Origin: Anodontia alba
Taxonomy: Eukaryota; Mollusca; Bivalvia; Lucinida; Lucinidae
Length of the DNA: 64,000 nucleotides
Reading direction: 5' to 3'
Assembly (NCBI GenBank): GCA_964016985.1
Contig: OZ024830.1
Span: forward strand, 16,520,419 to 16,584,418
Under the pieces are notes generated by a model that had not been told where the DNA came from, did no database searches, and saw nothing but the letters and a program-made list of their open reading frames with translations. Positions 31,613 to 43,295 of the stretch are shown here, piece after piece (within the stretch, counting starts at the first letter, position 1; every line of letters starts with the position of its first letter). The position numbers and the translations under genes are program-made.

Positions 31613-32172
31613 TCTGGAAATATAGAAATTGTTCATCTGATCTCATTCTAAGGTGATAATCAAAGAGTTCATGTCAGTGGATCAAGGCCTGAAATCATAG
31701 CAGCTACAATGACAAGGACAGATGATGATCTAATGAAAAATCATAACAACAAGGCCCCAAGTGTCAACAGATCCCATCACTTTGAAGTTCTATATTTACC
31801 CTAAATATCTGGACACCTTAACCCTTATCCTGCTGAATAAATTTTTTTAGCTGCACCTACTAATCAAATTACCCAATTTATTTTTTTTTATTTTTTTTAC
31901 TTTAGTGATAAGCAAACCAGCTGCACTTTAAAGCAAAGCTTCAAAATATATTATAGAGCAGTGTTATGGTTTAAGTTGATTGCTTAGACTGACAATTTTT
32001 AGGTTTGTCAAGTCAGATTTTCTTGTAACCATATAATGACAAAAATTGTACGCCACAATTAACCCTTCTGGTTTTCAATATAACATACAGACAAAATGCC
32101 TCCTTTAACATGTCCAAATAGACCTCAACCCTCAATAAATGTCTGCCATAACTATTATTACTGATCTTATAC
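31613..32172. other. unique sequence with a MITE-A end
   Basis: 31818-31850 carries TTAACCCTTATCCTGCTGAA and then diverges: a truncated MITE-A. The rest shows no feature. Confidence 0.55.
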
Positions 32173-32399
32173 TACCATATTTACAGTACGTCTTTGGACA
32201 CCTCAACTCCACCATACTTGTTCTAAAATTTGAACAAGTACAATTTACTACCCAATGTGGTGTCCAAACACTGTTGGATGAGTGGCAAACAGTGTAGACC
32301 CTGATGAGATGCTGCATTCTGCAGCATCTCATCTGAGTCTATACTGCTTGCCCAGGCCTGTCTGTTCGACTAATACGGTAAATACGGTACGTATTGTTA
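32173..32399. mobile_element. MITE-E, full length
   Basis: TACCATATTTACAGTACGTC to AATACGGTAAATACGGTA; core GATGAGATGCTGCATTCTGC and inverse. Confidence 0.9.
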
Positions 32400-32579
32400 T
32401 GTTTCATGAGATATTAAAGTCATTTTTTCCAGAACAATCAATGGCAAAATTGTTCTGTTTATGTAAAATTCTGCCATTTCAGCTTTATACAATGTTATTA
32501 CTGGTAGTCTGGGTTGTGCTGAAGAGAAATGAACCGGTTCTATATGCCTGGCCAGTCTGCATATCCATGCTTAGCAATA

Positions 32580-32752
32580 GCTCCAGACAGAAGGTGGTAT
32601 CCATGTAACATTTTTCTGATTTTTTCACTGAAACTTGTTGTGGGTACTCATTAAAGTGTCTCGGTGTGGCACTTCTAATGTGTACCCACAACATGCTTTT
32701 TTTGAAGAAATATCAAAAACTTTTGGTTGAAAAGAATGCCTTATAAGAGCTT
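32580..32752. mobile_element. MITE-B
   Basis: AGCTCCAGACAGAAGGTGGT to GCCTTATAAGAGCTTAC. Confidence 0.85.
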
Positions 32753-33177
32753 ACAATGGGCACGTCAATACTGAAACCAAGCCACTGAGTAGTTTTCTCT
32801 CTGAACAGAGATAGCTAAATTACATGTGTTTGACCTATAGTGACCTAAATACTCCAGGCATAACTAGAAAAGTGTAAAACACTATGTCCCCAACTATATA
32901 CTTGTCTCTACAAAATCCCAAAGATGGAAAGGGGCATAACTCTCACAAAATTAAAACAATACTTTTTAAAGTTCAATCAGGTGATCTACTCCTCAGCCCT
33001 AATAAGCTCACCAAGTTTCAAGGCCCCAACTCAAATAGTTATCAAGGTATCAAACTGACATGAAAAGTGTGACAAATGTATAAACAGAAGAATGAAGAAA
33101 TGACCTAAATGCAAAGAATGAAAGGCATGAGAAAAACCCTTATAGCCATATATATATTGAGCCATCTTATCATGATC
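32753..33177. other. L-like unique sequence
   Basis: AAGCTCACCAAGTTTCAAGG and GTTATCAAGGTATCAAACTG at 33005-33060 resemble L-repeat phrases; nothing else seen. Confidence 0.4.
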
Positions 33178-33513
33178 TACAGTCGACTCTCATTATCTCG
33201 AATCCCAAGGGACTCTCTGAAATACTTCCAGATATCTGTACCTCGACATATCAGATTTGCAGAATTGAGGAAAAAATCATTCAAACAACCACATTTAACA
33301 AATATATGTGTAATTGGACTCTTGAAGTTAGAGATATATTGAAAATATTGTGGGAAAGAGGAGAAATTGCTCCTAAGGAGCAATTTCACCTTTTTTCCAT
33401 AATATTTTTTTACCTGTAGTTAGATTTTCATGTTTAGGCAGGGACCAAATTTTCACTTCGAGATAAGCGGTTATTCAAGATAAGTGAGGTCGAGATAACG
33501 AGAGTAAACTGTA
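33178..33513. mobile_element. MITE-K
   Basis: TACAGTCGACTCTCATTATC and the inverse-type end GATAACGAGAGTAAACTGTA, with TA borders. TCGA-rich subterminal repeats and a central GAAATTGCTCC / GGAGCAATTTC hairpin. Tc1/mariner-like ends. Confidence 0.8.
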
Positions 33514-33704
33514 TATGTCTGCCATTCGATTCTTGATCTGAAATTGAAATTCCTATATTCAATTATGGATGTGTTCAAATTCAAAGAGGGAAGAGTCCAC
33601 TTCTGAAATTCAGGGTGAAAGGGTTAATCAACAGGTCATCTGAGTCATCAATGCATCACCAAGTGAACCTTTACCATTCTCTGGACTAATTCAGCAGACG
33701 TTAA

Positions 33705-33850
33705 AAACTGATCATGTTTTTCTTATTTTTCCCAAAAAACAGGCTTTGATATTTCATGCAAATTGTCTCCTAGCAGACAATTTGCATGAAATGTCAAAGC
33801 CTATCTCTGGAAAAAATATTTCAAAATGTTGACTGTTGAAATGTGTTAAT
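33705..33850. mobile_element. MITE-C
   Basis: GTTTTTCTTATTTTTCCC, GCAAATTGTCTCCTAGCAGA, AGCCTATCTCTGG; right end truncated at TTGACTGTTGAAATG. Confidence 0.82.
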
Positions 33851-34450
33851 GCAACTGTGAAGCTAATAACACTGCAGATGCTAATAATCAATCAAGACTG
33901 ACAAGTCTGATCAGAGGCAGAAATACTGGCCCAGCCTTTATTAATCCTGTCACCCAAGATGGAAACAAGACCTAATAATCAATTAAAGCCTCATTAAGTT
34001 AAAAAGGGCCTTAAAACACAGTCCCCAGGTAACGACTGCCAAGATTGTTTCTCTCTGATTGGTCGGGATGTCAACGATGTTGACCGATGATGTCAGATTT
34101 TGACAAATTCTAATGTTAGATTTTCTAGAGACCAAAATATTGATTCACAACGTAATGCCTGGCAAGGTTCTGAACTGTCCACAGAAAGTAGGGCTTGACA
34201 TTTCATGAAAACTGTCTATTGTCTCCAAAGGAGAAAATCTGTATGAATATCATGAATTGTCACCTGCTTAATATGTATAGAAAAAGGTGCTAATGGTCAT
34301 TTGTTTGTCTGAGTTGAAGTTTAATGGCCCTATCAATATCACTTCAGTGATGTTGAGTCATCTCCCAGAGGGAAAGAGAAAAGAAAGACAGGAGAGACAA
34401 GAAGAAAAAACAAGATCCCACTCATGCCACATCTGCTGCTAGAACATCAA
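33851..34450. other. unique sequence, MITE-C and SINE-3 fragments
   Basis: 33851-34110 is repeat-free. 34190-34260 is an eroded MITE-C. 34313-34400 (GAAGTTTAATGGCCCTATCA, GTTGAGTCATCTCCCAGAGG) is SINE-3. Confidence 0.5.
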
Positions 34451-34694
34451 GGCCCAGTTGTTCAAAGAGTCATTAGCTTAACCAGCTCGTTAAGGGTCAT
34501 TTCGTTAACTGTTTTAGCGGATTCAATATACAATATTCTGATATTTTTTGCTGAAAAAAATGTGAGTAGCTTTTGCATTGCAAAAGCTACTCACATTTTT
34601 TCAGCAAAAAATTTCAGCATATTTGCGTATCACTCCATGTAAATTTTAACGAATCGTTAACTAACGACGTTGTTAGCTTTGAACAACTGGGCCC
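34451..34694. mobile_element. MITE-D
   Basis: GGCCCAGTTGTTCAAAGAG and inverse; central GAGTAGCTTTTGCATTGCAA hairpin with long perfect arms. Confidence 0.93.
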
Positions 34695-34771
34695 TGGTCT
34701 TTGCCCAACTGCCCAAAGCTACACAGCAACTTCCAATTAATTACCTCCTCCATGCTTAAGGTTAATCTTAA

Positions 34772-35070
34772 TTGATTGATTGATTGATTGATTGTTTTGG
34801 GATTTAATGACACGTCAACCCTTGTGGGTCTTTTTGTGTCCCCGAGAAAGGGAGAAAAGAGATAGAAGAGATAGTAGTGGAGATGAAAGAGAGGGACAGG
34901 GAAGAGAGAGGAACAGGAATGAAAGTGAAGAAACAGAAGACATAAAAACATTCCCCCTCTACCCTTACCTGCTACAAGGATAGCAGGCCTTGCCCAACTG
35001 TAAGCCAATATCTGTTGGATGCCCCGGTGATATAAGATACACGACACCTTCTCCACACTCAACCACCCCA
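34772..35070 (-). mobile_element. SINE-2, full length
   Basis: 299 bp flanked by a 14-bp duplication AAGGTTAATCTTAA (34758-34771, 35071-35084). Tail is (ATTG)n at 34772-34794, then GGGATTTAATGACACGTCAA, the purine block, CCCTCTACCCTTACCTGC and CTGTTGGATGCCCCGGTGA. Confidence 0.93.
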
Positions 35071-35182
35071 AAGGTTAATCTTAAGGTCCACAGACTGTAT
35101 CCAGTTCAATACTTTTTTTCCCCATGAAAAGTCCATGCTGTGCATACATAGTGAGACAATTCTAATGAGAACATACGGCATA

Positions 35183-35361
35183 CATAGGTCTAGATAAGAG
35201 TGGATATCAGGTAAATAATTTTCTTATTTCTCAACAAAAACATATGTTGTGGGTACTCATTAGAAGCACCTCACAGAGTACCCACAATATATGTTTTCGT
35301 TGAGAAATAAGAAAAATATAGATACTTTTTAGTTGAAAAAAGCGACTTATCAAGAGCTATG
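35183..35361. mobile_element. MITE-B
   Basis: CATAGGTCTAGATAAGAGTG to CTTATCAAGAGCTATG. The best match to the MITE-B that was split at 1651/7843. A second, eroded B core lies at 35105-35180. Confidence 0.88.
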
Positions 35362-35704
35362 AGCATATGTTTTTACTGGAGAACAAAATAAATATGGCAG
35401 GACACAAAATTTCCAACCAGACTGCATGTGCACCCAGCAGACTTAGCCTCAGATCTACGCAGTCTCATAATCATAATCATAATCTTTGCAGGGCACTCTG
35501 TGAGTAGCCAAGAATCCAAAGCGTCTTCAAGCTGGCAGCCAGGATTGATCAGCCTGTGCAGGCTGATCTGAGACTTTCCTGGGTGCAAATGCAACCTTGC
35601 AGGGAATGCTGCCTCCTGGCTCAAATACTGATATGTTATGGTCCAAAAATACACTGTATAACAAGAATGTCAATAACAGTGCCCCTCTCTCAGAAATCAA
35701 AACA
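35362..35704. other. unique sequence with a small hairpin
   Basis: (TAATCA)n at 35468-35486 and GATCAGCCTGTGCAGGCTGATC-like palindrome at 35546-35567. No exon accepted. Confidence 0.45.
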
Positions 35705-35933
35705 TTAACCCTTAAAGCGCCAAGCAAATCTGCATCTGAAAATGTCGTCTGCTTATGTCGTCTGCTGCATGTTCTTGCAAACTTTTCAAACTTACATTTT
35801 GCATATAGGCAAACAGTGTGGCCTAAATGAGCAGTCTGATCTGGGTCCACACTGTTTGCAACAATGACTTTTAAAGTAACCGGCAGAAGACAAAGCAGAC
35901 GACAATTGTTGTGATTGGCGCTTTAAGGGTTAA
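35705..35933. mobile_element. MITE-H
   Basis: TTAACCCTTAAAGCGCCAAG to GGCGCTTTAAGGGTTAA with TTAA borders; part of the left core arm deleted. Confidence 0.93.
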
Positions 35934-36389
35934 GTAAAAGACGGAAGGACAATGTAAAAACAGCATACATACCCCCTCCCCGCAAACATAGTTTGCAGTA
36001 TAATTATGATCATCAGACTGAGGGTATGTGTGTAAATTAGGTCAAATATGGTGTTTTCATACAGAACAAGACAAACATCAATATGTTTGATCTAAAACAT
36101 ATTGTATATGATCAGACTGAGGCCCATTTCTGGCAAAAGATGCCTTATTGATTGCCTCCTAGCTCAAATAATCGACCTAATCAACTACCGCAATAACCCT
36201 AATTATAGTGACAGAAGAGCCGCAGCAAACAATATAGAGGAGATCAGACACCAAATCTGGATCTACTTGGGCTGGCTAATCAGAGCTGAAAAGATAATCG
36301 ATTATCAGTCCTGCCATTGTGACCGATAGTCGATTAGTAATCACTAAAGATTAGGTCATAACTTTACATATCTGTCTGGGTATGACTCT
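35934..36389. other. unique sequence
   Basis: No family or exon recognised. Confidence 0.4.
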
Positions 36390-36601
36390 TACCATATGTT
36401 ATACTTTACTGTATGCAGACAGGCCTGAGCGAACAGTGTAGACCCAGATGAGACGCCACAAAATGTGGCATCTCATCAGGATCTACACTGTTTGCCACTA
36501 ATTCAGCTAATTTTAGACAAACATTGGGTAGTAAATTGTACTTGTTCAAATTTTAGATAAAGTATGGTAAGGAGTACCGAATACTAAGGGTAAATACGGT
36601 A
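36390..36601. mobile_element. MITE-E; fragment of another at 36715-36842
   Basis: TACCATATGTTATACTTTAC to ACTAAGGGTAAATACGGTA; core GATGAGACGCCACAAAATGT. The fragment at 36797-36815 keeps the empty site GGAGTTAAGGTGTCC used to interpret 29181. Confidence 0.85.
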
Positions 36602-36849
36602 AAGTAACAAACACTGAAATCAAATGATCTGTTATTAGCAAATCTGTAATAATAATCATTTTTGTGGAATTTATCGATCAATTAATCCATTATCCGATTA
36701 ATTGAGCCAGCCTTTGGGTCTACACTGTTTGCTCTCATCCAGCAATTTTTTGACAAATAAACAGGTAGTAAAATTAACTTGTTCAAATTTTAGAATAAGT
36801 ATGGTAAGGAGTTAAGGTGTCCAAGTAATCAGGGTTATTATGGCAAGTA

Positions 36850-37163
36850 GGGCTACAGATTAACCAATAACATGGCTGAGTGAACCGGGTAGATAGATAC
36901 AGGTCAGCCAGCACTACTTGACCATCTTCTAAGATTCTGTGGGTTGTGTGCAGTTTTTATTGGTCATTCCACAGATTCCTCTTGTTCTACAAACTGTTCA
37001 AGATGGTGCGCAGACTGATCAGTCTTTGCCATTTATAAATGCCACGTCAGTTATGATGTGGCCGAGATCAATTACTGACCTAATTAAATGTCTCCAGTTC
37101 ATGCTTAATTCAGTGACAACTGATATCTAGAAAAAAATATGATTTTATTATGTTTCTTCAGGC
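36850..37163. other. repeat-free interval
   Basis: A 63-codon plus-strand frame (36939-37130) lies here in unique sequence. It has no recognised motif and no clear splice context, so it is not called. Confidence 0.4.
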
Positions 37164-37375
37164 TTAACATTTAGCATGCTGGGTAAAATTTTGAGCAGAT
37201 GACAATTTAAATTTTCTTATGTTTCCCAGAAAATAAGCTTTGGCATTTCATGCAAATGGTCTCCTTAGGAGACCATTTGCATGCAATGCCAAAGCCTATT
37301 TTCTGGGAAAATTTTGAAAAATACCATTAATCTGTTGTCTGCTGAATTAGCCCAGAGAAAGGTAATGGTGGTTAA
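37164..37375. mobile_element. MITE-C, TTAA-bounded
   Basis: TTAACATTTAGCATGCTGGG on the left; GCCCAGAGAAAGGTAATGG then TTAA on the right. Arms GCAAATGGTCTCCTTAGG and inverse. Confidence 0.9.
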
Positions 37376-37483
37376 AACATATTTTTATGACCAATATTTC
37401 CAAGCGAACAGCACTGATGAATGAGGATGAGGCAGATAATACGAAAAACGGATCTTATTACAGCACTACACCATATCAGATGG

Positions 37484-37677
37484 CGTAGGTCTAGATAAGG
37501 GAGGGTATCCGGTAAATATTTTTCTTATTTCTCCATGAAAACATATGTTGTGGGTACTCATTAGAAGCGCCTCGGCTAGGCGCTTCTAATGAGCACCCAT
37601 AACGTATGTTTTTTGTGGAGAAATAAGAAAAATATCAATACTTTTGGACTGAAAAAAGCGCCTTAACTAGTGCTATG
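37484..37677. mobile_element. MITE-B
   Basis: CGTAGGTCTAGATAAGGGAG to GCCTTAACTAGTGCTATG; strong arms around CTCGGCTAGG. Confidence 0.9.
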
Positions 37678-37689
37678 AATCTGATGCTT

Positions 37690-37830
37690 TATAATACCTA
37701 GCATACTGGGTAAAAATTTTAGCAGACCTTATACTTGCATACATTTTTCTCAGAAAACAGATTGACATTTCACGCAATCGGTTTCCAAAATACGCTTTGG
37801 TGTTTCATTCATTTTATCTCCATCTGGGGA
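37690..37830. mobile_element. MITE-C, heavily eroded
   Basis: CCTAGCATACTGGGTAAAAA, CTCAGAAAACAGATTGACAT; later half unclear. Confidence 0.5.
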
Positions 37831-37844
37831 AAAACATCACTTGA

Positions 37845-38160
37845 TTGTTGTTGTGTGGATTTTTAACACTACCAGGCACCCGAGGCACATAGAGGCAGCT
37901 GCGGTTGTTATGTATATGTATTTGTACAGCCTTGCGTTCATGGATCACCCATGCACACTTGGTGCTGCTGTCTCTCACCAAGAGCCGCCCTGTCCACTTT
38001 ATACTCAATCCAGGGCACGTCGAGTATCAGTTTGGTGTACTAATGGTCTGAAAATTGTCTCGACCCAAGGGGGATTCAAACCCCCTAACATCATTTTCAC
38101 ACCACCATATCCCGCTTGAAAGTCGAGTGCACTAACCACCAGGCCACCCAGCCACTCATC
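37845..38160 (-). mobile_element. SINE-4, tRNA-derived
   Basis: On the minus strand it begins GTGGCTGGGTGGCCTGGTGG then TTAGTGCACTCGA (box A) and later GGGGTTTGAATCCC (box B), a clear tRNA-like head, followed by an unrelated body to about 37845. Single copy in the window. Confidence 0.8.
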
Positions 38161-38430
38161 ACTTGATATTGACATGCTTACTCGTATGGGGGCTTGGATG
38201 AATTTGAATGTTACCGTTAAAAGACCGTGCTTTGGATAACGTCTTACGGCAATGACGTCACCAAAGTTTGTCTTTGTGCAGGCTCTAATTTTAGATAATA
38301 AAATGCCACTATTTTGAGGCTACAAACAACTACAAATGATGCAGAATATTTACAGCTATATAATAAAAGGGTTATTGTAGTGACACTGGTGAATGCAGAG
38401 CCCCACTAGAATATCAAAGTACAGTAAAAG
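38161..38430. other. unique sequence
   Basis: Slightly CpG-richer (38210-38270); no feature. Confidence 0.4.
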
Positions 38431-38469
38431 TCCCAAAATTTCAAACATTTTATTTAGGGTTCATACATT

Positions 38470-38735
38470 TAGGACTAACCAAAATTCCCTGACATTTCCC
38501 TGACACAAATTCAAATTTCCCTGACAGTATTGGAGCCGAAAATTTTATGAATTTAGCAAAAAAGACACATCAGAACCAAACATCCCAGCTTCATCAGACT
38601 GAAATGTAAAATTCTCCGACATTTCCCTGACATTTTTGCAAAATTTCATTTTTCCCTGACACATCACAGAATTCCCTGACAATTCCCTGACCTTGAAAAA
38701 ATTTAAATTTCCCTGACATTTCCCTGACATGCAAT
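38470..38735. repeat. cluster of TTCCCTGACA words
   Basis: About ten copies of (TT)CCCTGACA at irregular spacing, all on the plus strand, split into two groups. The minus strand frame over 38545-38730 is an artefact of the repeat. Confidence 0.8.
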
Positions 38736-38775
38736 AACCCTGTTATTCCTTACTTCTGTGGCCTCACTTTTGCTT

Positions 38776-38850
38776 TGTATGTGAAGAGTGTAGACCTTGA
38801 TCAGACTGCTTCTTCAGGAGCAGTCTGATTTGGGTGCACTGTTTGCATAT
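38776..38850. repeat. isolated hairpin core of E/H type
   Basis: AGTGTAGACCTTGATCAGAC then TGCTTCTTCAGGAGCAGTCT; the shared core without recognisable termini. Confidence 0.7.
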
Positions 38851-39170
38851 GCCATATTGTGAGGAATTTTAGTGTACAAAATTTTAGGACAGTAACTGTA
38901 TGCAAACTTGCTTGCATCCTTCAATATCACAACTCCAGACAATTTTAACTGATATCAGTGCAATAATATTATGCAAACTAGAAAAGCCTGTACTTTTGCC
39001 ACATTATGCATTTTCTCTCTAGTTAACTAAATAATGATAGCCCATATAAATCTATGCATCCCCAAGTCCTTCACGGTTGGTCAATATATTCTATAGTATT
39101 CTATTGATTCTGTAAACAGACAAGGAAGGCTGTCAGTCTCTGCACATGCTCCAAAGACACTTTTCCCCAT

Positions 39171-39305
39171 AGCTCCATATAAGAGGGGCATCCAGAGAAT
39201 ATTATTTCCTATTTCTTCATGAAAACATATGTTGTGGGTATTCATAAGCAGCGCCTTATGTACCCCCAACATGTTTTAATTAATAGAGAAATGAGAAAAA
39301 AAACA
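39171..39305. mobile_element. MITE-B, then E-core fragment to 39445
   Basis: AGCTCCATATAAGAGGGGCA, TTGTGGGTATTCATAAGC; right arm damaged. Then CCAGTCTGATCTGGGTCTGC and CTGTCCCAATACTTAG at 39376-39430. Confidence 0.7.
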
Positions 39306-39509
39306 GAGCTGTAAGCAGACAGCATAGCTCACCTGAAATTGGGGTGATACTGGGGTGTCAGGGTGCTCTTTAGGCCCAGTCTGATCTGGGTCTGCACTGT
39401 TCGCTTAGGCCTATCTGTCCCAATACTTAGAATCATTACGGTAAGAGGAAATGTTATGACATTTTAGCTCTTGATAGGATTTCTTGTGCTATGGTTTGGT
39501 CATTTGTTG

Positions 39510-40245
39510 TCATAAATTTGACATTATCAGGGATCAATTATAAAATGTTAAGTCTGTGACCTTGACCTTGAGGTCATAGGCATGGGGGGAGGGGGGGGAG
39601 GGGGGCGGGGGGGGGGGGGGGATGATAAATAAAACTTTGGACCTGTATCTATTATCATTCCAAATATGAACCAAATCTATCATATGGTTTGGAAAATATG
39701 AGCTCTTAAAAAACTTTAATATAAAACTTAACTTTGACCATGAGGCCATGGGCAAGGGCAATGAGTATTGCTGAATAAAACTTTGGACCTGTATCAACAT
39801 GTCAAATATGAACAAAATACATCATATGGTTTGGAAAATAAAAACTCTTAAAAAACTTTAATATAAAACTTTTAAGTCTGTGACCTTGACCTTGAGGTCA
39901 TAGGCATGGGCAGGGTATTGCTGAATAAAACTTTGGAACTGTATCTATCATCATATCAAATATAAACAAAATCAATCATACAGTTTGGAAAATATGAGCT
40001 CTTAAAAATCTTTAACATTAAAAATTTCTAAGTCCATGACCTTGACCTGACCTTGACCTTGAGGTAATGGGCTGGGGTACTGCTGAATAAAACTTTGGTA
40101 CTATATCTATCATCATACCAAATAAGAACCAAATCTATCAAATGGTCTGGAAAATATTAGCTCTTAAAAAACTTTAACGTAAATGTGGACGCCAACGCCA
40201 ATGCCGGGGTAGTGCAATAGCTCTTCTTGGACTTCGTGCAGGTGA
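39510..40245. repeat. L repeat, about four tandem units, with poly-G
   Basis: Unit phrases GTCTGTGACCTTGACCTTGA, ATAAAACTTTGGACCTGTAT and AGCTCTTAAAAAACTTTAAT recur at about 170-bp spacing. A G-only stretch lies at 39602-39620. The end GCAATAGCTCTTCTTGGACT then GAGCTAAAA is the family terminus. Confidence 0.85.
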
Positions 40246-40328
40246 GCTAAAAATCAGTACTTTTCATCTGAAATAAATGCCTTAACTGGAGTTATGAATA
40301 GATTTCTTTTTTATGTCACACTGAAAAC

Positions 40329-40573
40329 TTAACCCTTAAAGCGCCAAGAAAAACTGCATCTGAAAATGTCGTCTGTTTATGTCGTCTGCTGAATATTCTT
40401 GCAGACTTTTCAAACCTATTTTTGCATACAGGCAAACAGTGTGGACCCAGATCAGACTGCTCCTAAAGGAGCAGTCTGATCTGGGTCCACACTGTTTGCA
40501 AAAATGATTTTTAAAATCACAAGCAGATAACAGAGCAGACGACAATAGTTGTGACTGGCGCTTTAAGGGTTAA
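40329..40573. mobile_element. MITE-H, full length
   Basis: TTAA-bounded CCCTTAAAGCGCCA ends. Core GGACCCAGATCAGACTGCTC and inverse, loop CTAAAG. The reference H copy of this window. Confidence 0.95.
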
Positions 40574-40639
40574 CAATGTTGAAGGTATACATTAGAAGCT
40601 TCTCAGTGATTCAGTTTTCAGACATATCAACAGGTAGTT

Positions 40640-40800
40640 TGTTTATGGTGAAGTTTTGCAGCCCACTCAACCCAATGGGATCATGTCGAGCACAAACAGT
40701 TTATCTAACAACACTTCTACTGGGCAGGCATAGTCCTCTAAGTGGTTAACCAGTATAGTGCACATTATTTCGCCAGAAACTGACAACTGCCCTTCTTAGT
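40640..40800 (-). mobile_element. SINE-1, truncated; then MITE-E remnant to 41060
   Basis: GGTGAAGTTTTGCAGCCCAC to CAACTGCCCTTCTTAG, head missing. The following core GATGAGACAGCCCATCATGT and AGGGTAAATATGGTA are E-type. Confidence 0.75.
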
Positions 40801-41164
40801 AAAATGACGATCAAATTTTAGGAGAAGTATGGTAAGAATTTCTTTTCAGCCCTGCAGAGCAAAACAATTTTTAGCAAACAATATAGATCCTGATGAGACA
40901 GCCCATCATGTGCTGTCTCATCAGGATCTACAATGTTTGCCATTCTGTTATGATTTTTGACTGAGACCCTTATTTTGGACAATGGTTCTGACCAGATTCA
41001 AAGAAGGAAGAGTCCAGTGCTGAAACTCAGGATAGTATTTAGGGTAAATATGGTATCTAGATATCCTCTTTATCTGGAGTTCTTTGTAAGAGCCATTTTC
41101 ACACAATACAAGATTTATTTGAATTATTGCAGGAGTGGTTAGCACCAAAACACATCAAATGTGG

Positions 41165-41346
41165 TAGATGAGAATGTTTTTTTTTAACCAAAAAGTACTG
41201 GTATTTTTCTTATTTCTCCATGAAACATATGTTGTGGGTACTCATTAGAAGTGCCTCGGCACTTCTAATGAGTACCCACAACATATGTTTTCGTGGTGAA
41301 AAAAGAAAAACTCTTAATCTGATTCCCCTCTTATCTAGAGCTACCT
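41165..41346. mobile_element. MITE-B
   Basis: TAGATGAGAATGTTTTTTTT to CCTCTTATCTAGAGCTAC. Arms perfect over about 40 bp around CCTCGGCAC. Confidence 0.92.
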
Positions 41347-42209
41347 GCAGATCAAAGAAATTGTCTGGTTTTAGGTTTACTTGTTAAGAAAATCTATTCC
41401 AAGGCTGTAAAATTCACTGCATCAAGCTATAATGAGCAAGACTAGGCAAATTTGGAAATAATTCTGGGACTTTTTCCAGTTCTCCATACAAAGAAGCTGC
41501 CGATCCTCAGTGAGGGTCATTGTCATTTCAGCACTCATCTTGGTGAGAAGATTTTATGAAATACCATGTTTTTATGAAGAAAGTGGTTTTCATATCTCCA
41601 GCCGAGAGGGGCATCCAGATTTAGTATATTTCTTATTTCTCCACAAAAAGCTCATAGAAGTGCCTTGGTCAACTTTTAATGAGATACCATAACTTCATGC
41701 AGAAATATGAAAATATTAGCAGGGGTGTAAAATTCCACTGGCCCACTCTCATTTGTGAGTAAGTTTCAGACAGGGCAAGTGCGAGTTTCAGAACTTTCTT
41801 CACTTTTTCTTCATTTTTAGCATCTAAAGGAAAAATTTAGACCTTAAGGGTGAGTAAGTTTTGAGGGAATTTTACACCTCTGTTCAGTATTTTTTGTCCT
41901 CCTGCCCCCTCACTTTCCCTCTCACTCCCTCTCCCCACAAAAATCCATCCTATTCTGGAGTCCTCCCATAAAGCAATTTTTTTTGTCTGATAAGGCTGAA
42001 CTTTCTATGGAAAATGATTACAAAAAGCATCAATTTAGAATTAAGATAATATTAATACCTCCACATAAATGTGGAAAAATCAATGTACAATAATAAATCA
42101 TTAATGATGGAGTAAAACAAATAAAGCCTATGGAACACTAACATTATACTGTATAAATGAACATATTAAAGAACCAGACAACCCTGTATATTGACAGAGC
42201 TGTTCAACG
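41347..42209. other. unique sequence with one degraded MITE-B
   Basis: 41598-41718 is a MITE-B without its core. 41719-42209 shows no family; GCGAGTTTCAGAACTTTC near 41790 is unique. Confidence 0.5.
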
Positions 42210-42432
42210 TACACCACAACCTCTTTATAACACTTGTTGGGGTCCATAACATAAACTGTGTTAGTTAAACAACAGTGTTATATCCAAACAAAAAATGTAT
42301 AGATGATATTGAAAAATGACCATTTATGGTCATTTTTCAATACAATCTATGCATTTTTGGGATCCATCTTTGAACCGTGTTATATCCAAAACCTTGTTAT
42401 AAAGAACCGTGTTATAAAGAGGTTGAAGTGTA
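42210..42432. mobile_element. MITE-J, full length
   Basis: TACACCACAACCTCTTTATA to TAAAGAGGTTGAAGTGTA; central ATTGAAAAATGACCATTTAT and inverse. Confidence 0.92.
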
Positions 42433-42471
42433 TATGAGATTCCAAATAAAATGCTTTCTATAGTCAATTGG

Positions 42472-42650
42472 CATAGGTCTAGATAAGAGAGGGTACCAGG
42501 TTAATATTTTGAAAACATCTGTTGTGGGTACTCATTAGAAGTGCCTCGGCCAGGCACTTGTAATGAGTACTCACTACGTATGTTTTCGTAGAGAAATAAG
42601 AAAAATATTAATTCTTTTGGATTGAAAAAAGCGCCTTAAATAAAGCTATG
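42472..42650. mobile_element. MITE-B
   Basis: CATAGGTCTAGATAAGAGAG to GCCTTAAATAAAGCTATG. Confidence 0.9.
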
Positions 42651-42701
42651 AAATATGGAATAATTCTTATTTCTCTATAAAACCTACGTTGTGGGTACAC
42701 T

Positions 42702-43018
42702 AATACACTGGAACTTCTTAATAACAAAGTTCACTATAGCAGAGTTTTGGATATAACACGGTTAAAAGATGGACCCCAAAAATGTTGTATCAAAAACAAA
42801 AAAATGCATGGATTATATAGAAAAATGACCATTTGTGGTCATTTTTCTATATAATCTAAGCATTTTTTATTTCTTACAAAAAAATGGCCATTTAATGTCA
42901 TTTTTTTTTTTTTAAATAATCTACACATTTTTATATGATTTTTTTTTTATTTGGATACAACAGGGTTGCACAGTTTCTGCTTTGTTTCTGCAATTGTGTT
43001 TTAAGAGTTTGTGGTGTA
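42702..43018. mobile_element. MITE-J, diverged
   Basis: TACACTGGAACTTCTTAATA to GTTTTAAGAGTTTGTGGTGTA; core GAAAAATGACCATTTGTGGT and inverse. It interrupts another MITE-B left half that starts near 42660. Confidence 0.8.
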
Positions 43019-43295
43019 ACTAAATATTGAGCTACATCCCAACCTGCTATAGTTCCTCTAAAGCTTTTAAAATGTGTTATTTGACCCAAAGTTTATCTAA
43101 TGCAAAATTACTATTTGCTCAGGGGATCTTGTCCCAATATGTTGAGTTATTACTGTATTCATACAGAGGCAATTCCAGCGAGTGTTGACAATCTATATTC
43201 TTGTGGTGTTATAAAAAATATATCGATAACCCTTAATATTCCTCATATATCCTATAAGATGCAAATATAGCAGAGAAGAATTTTACAGACCAAAG

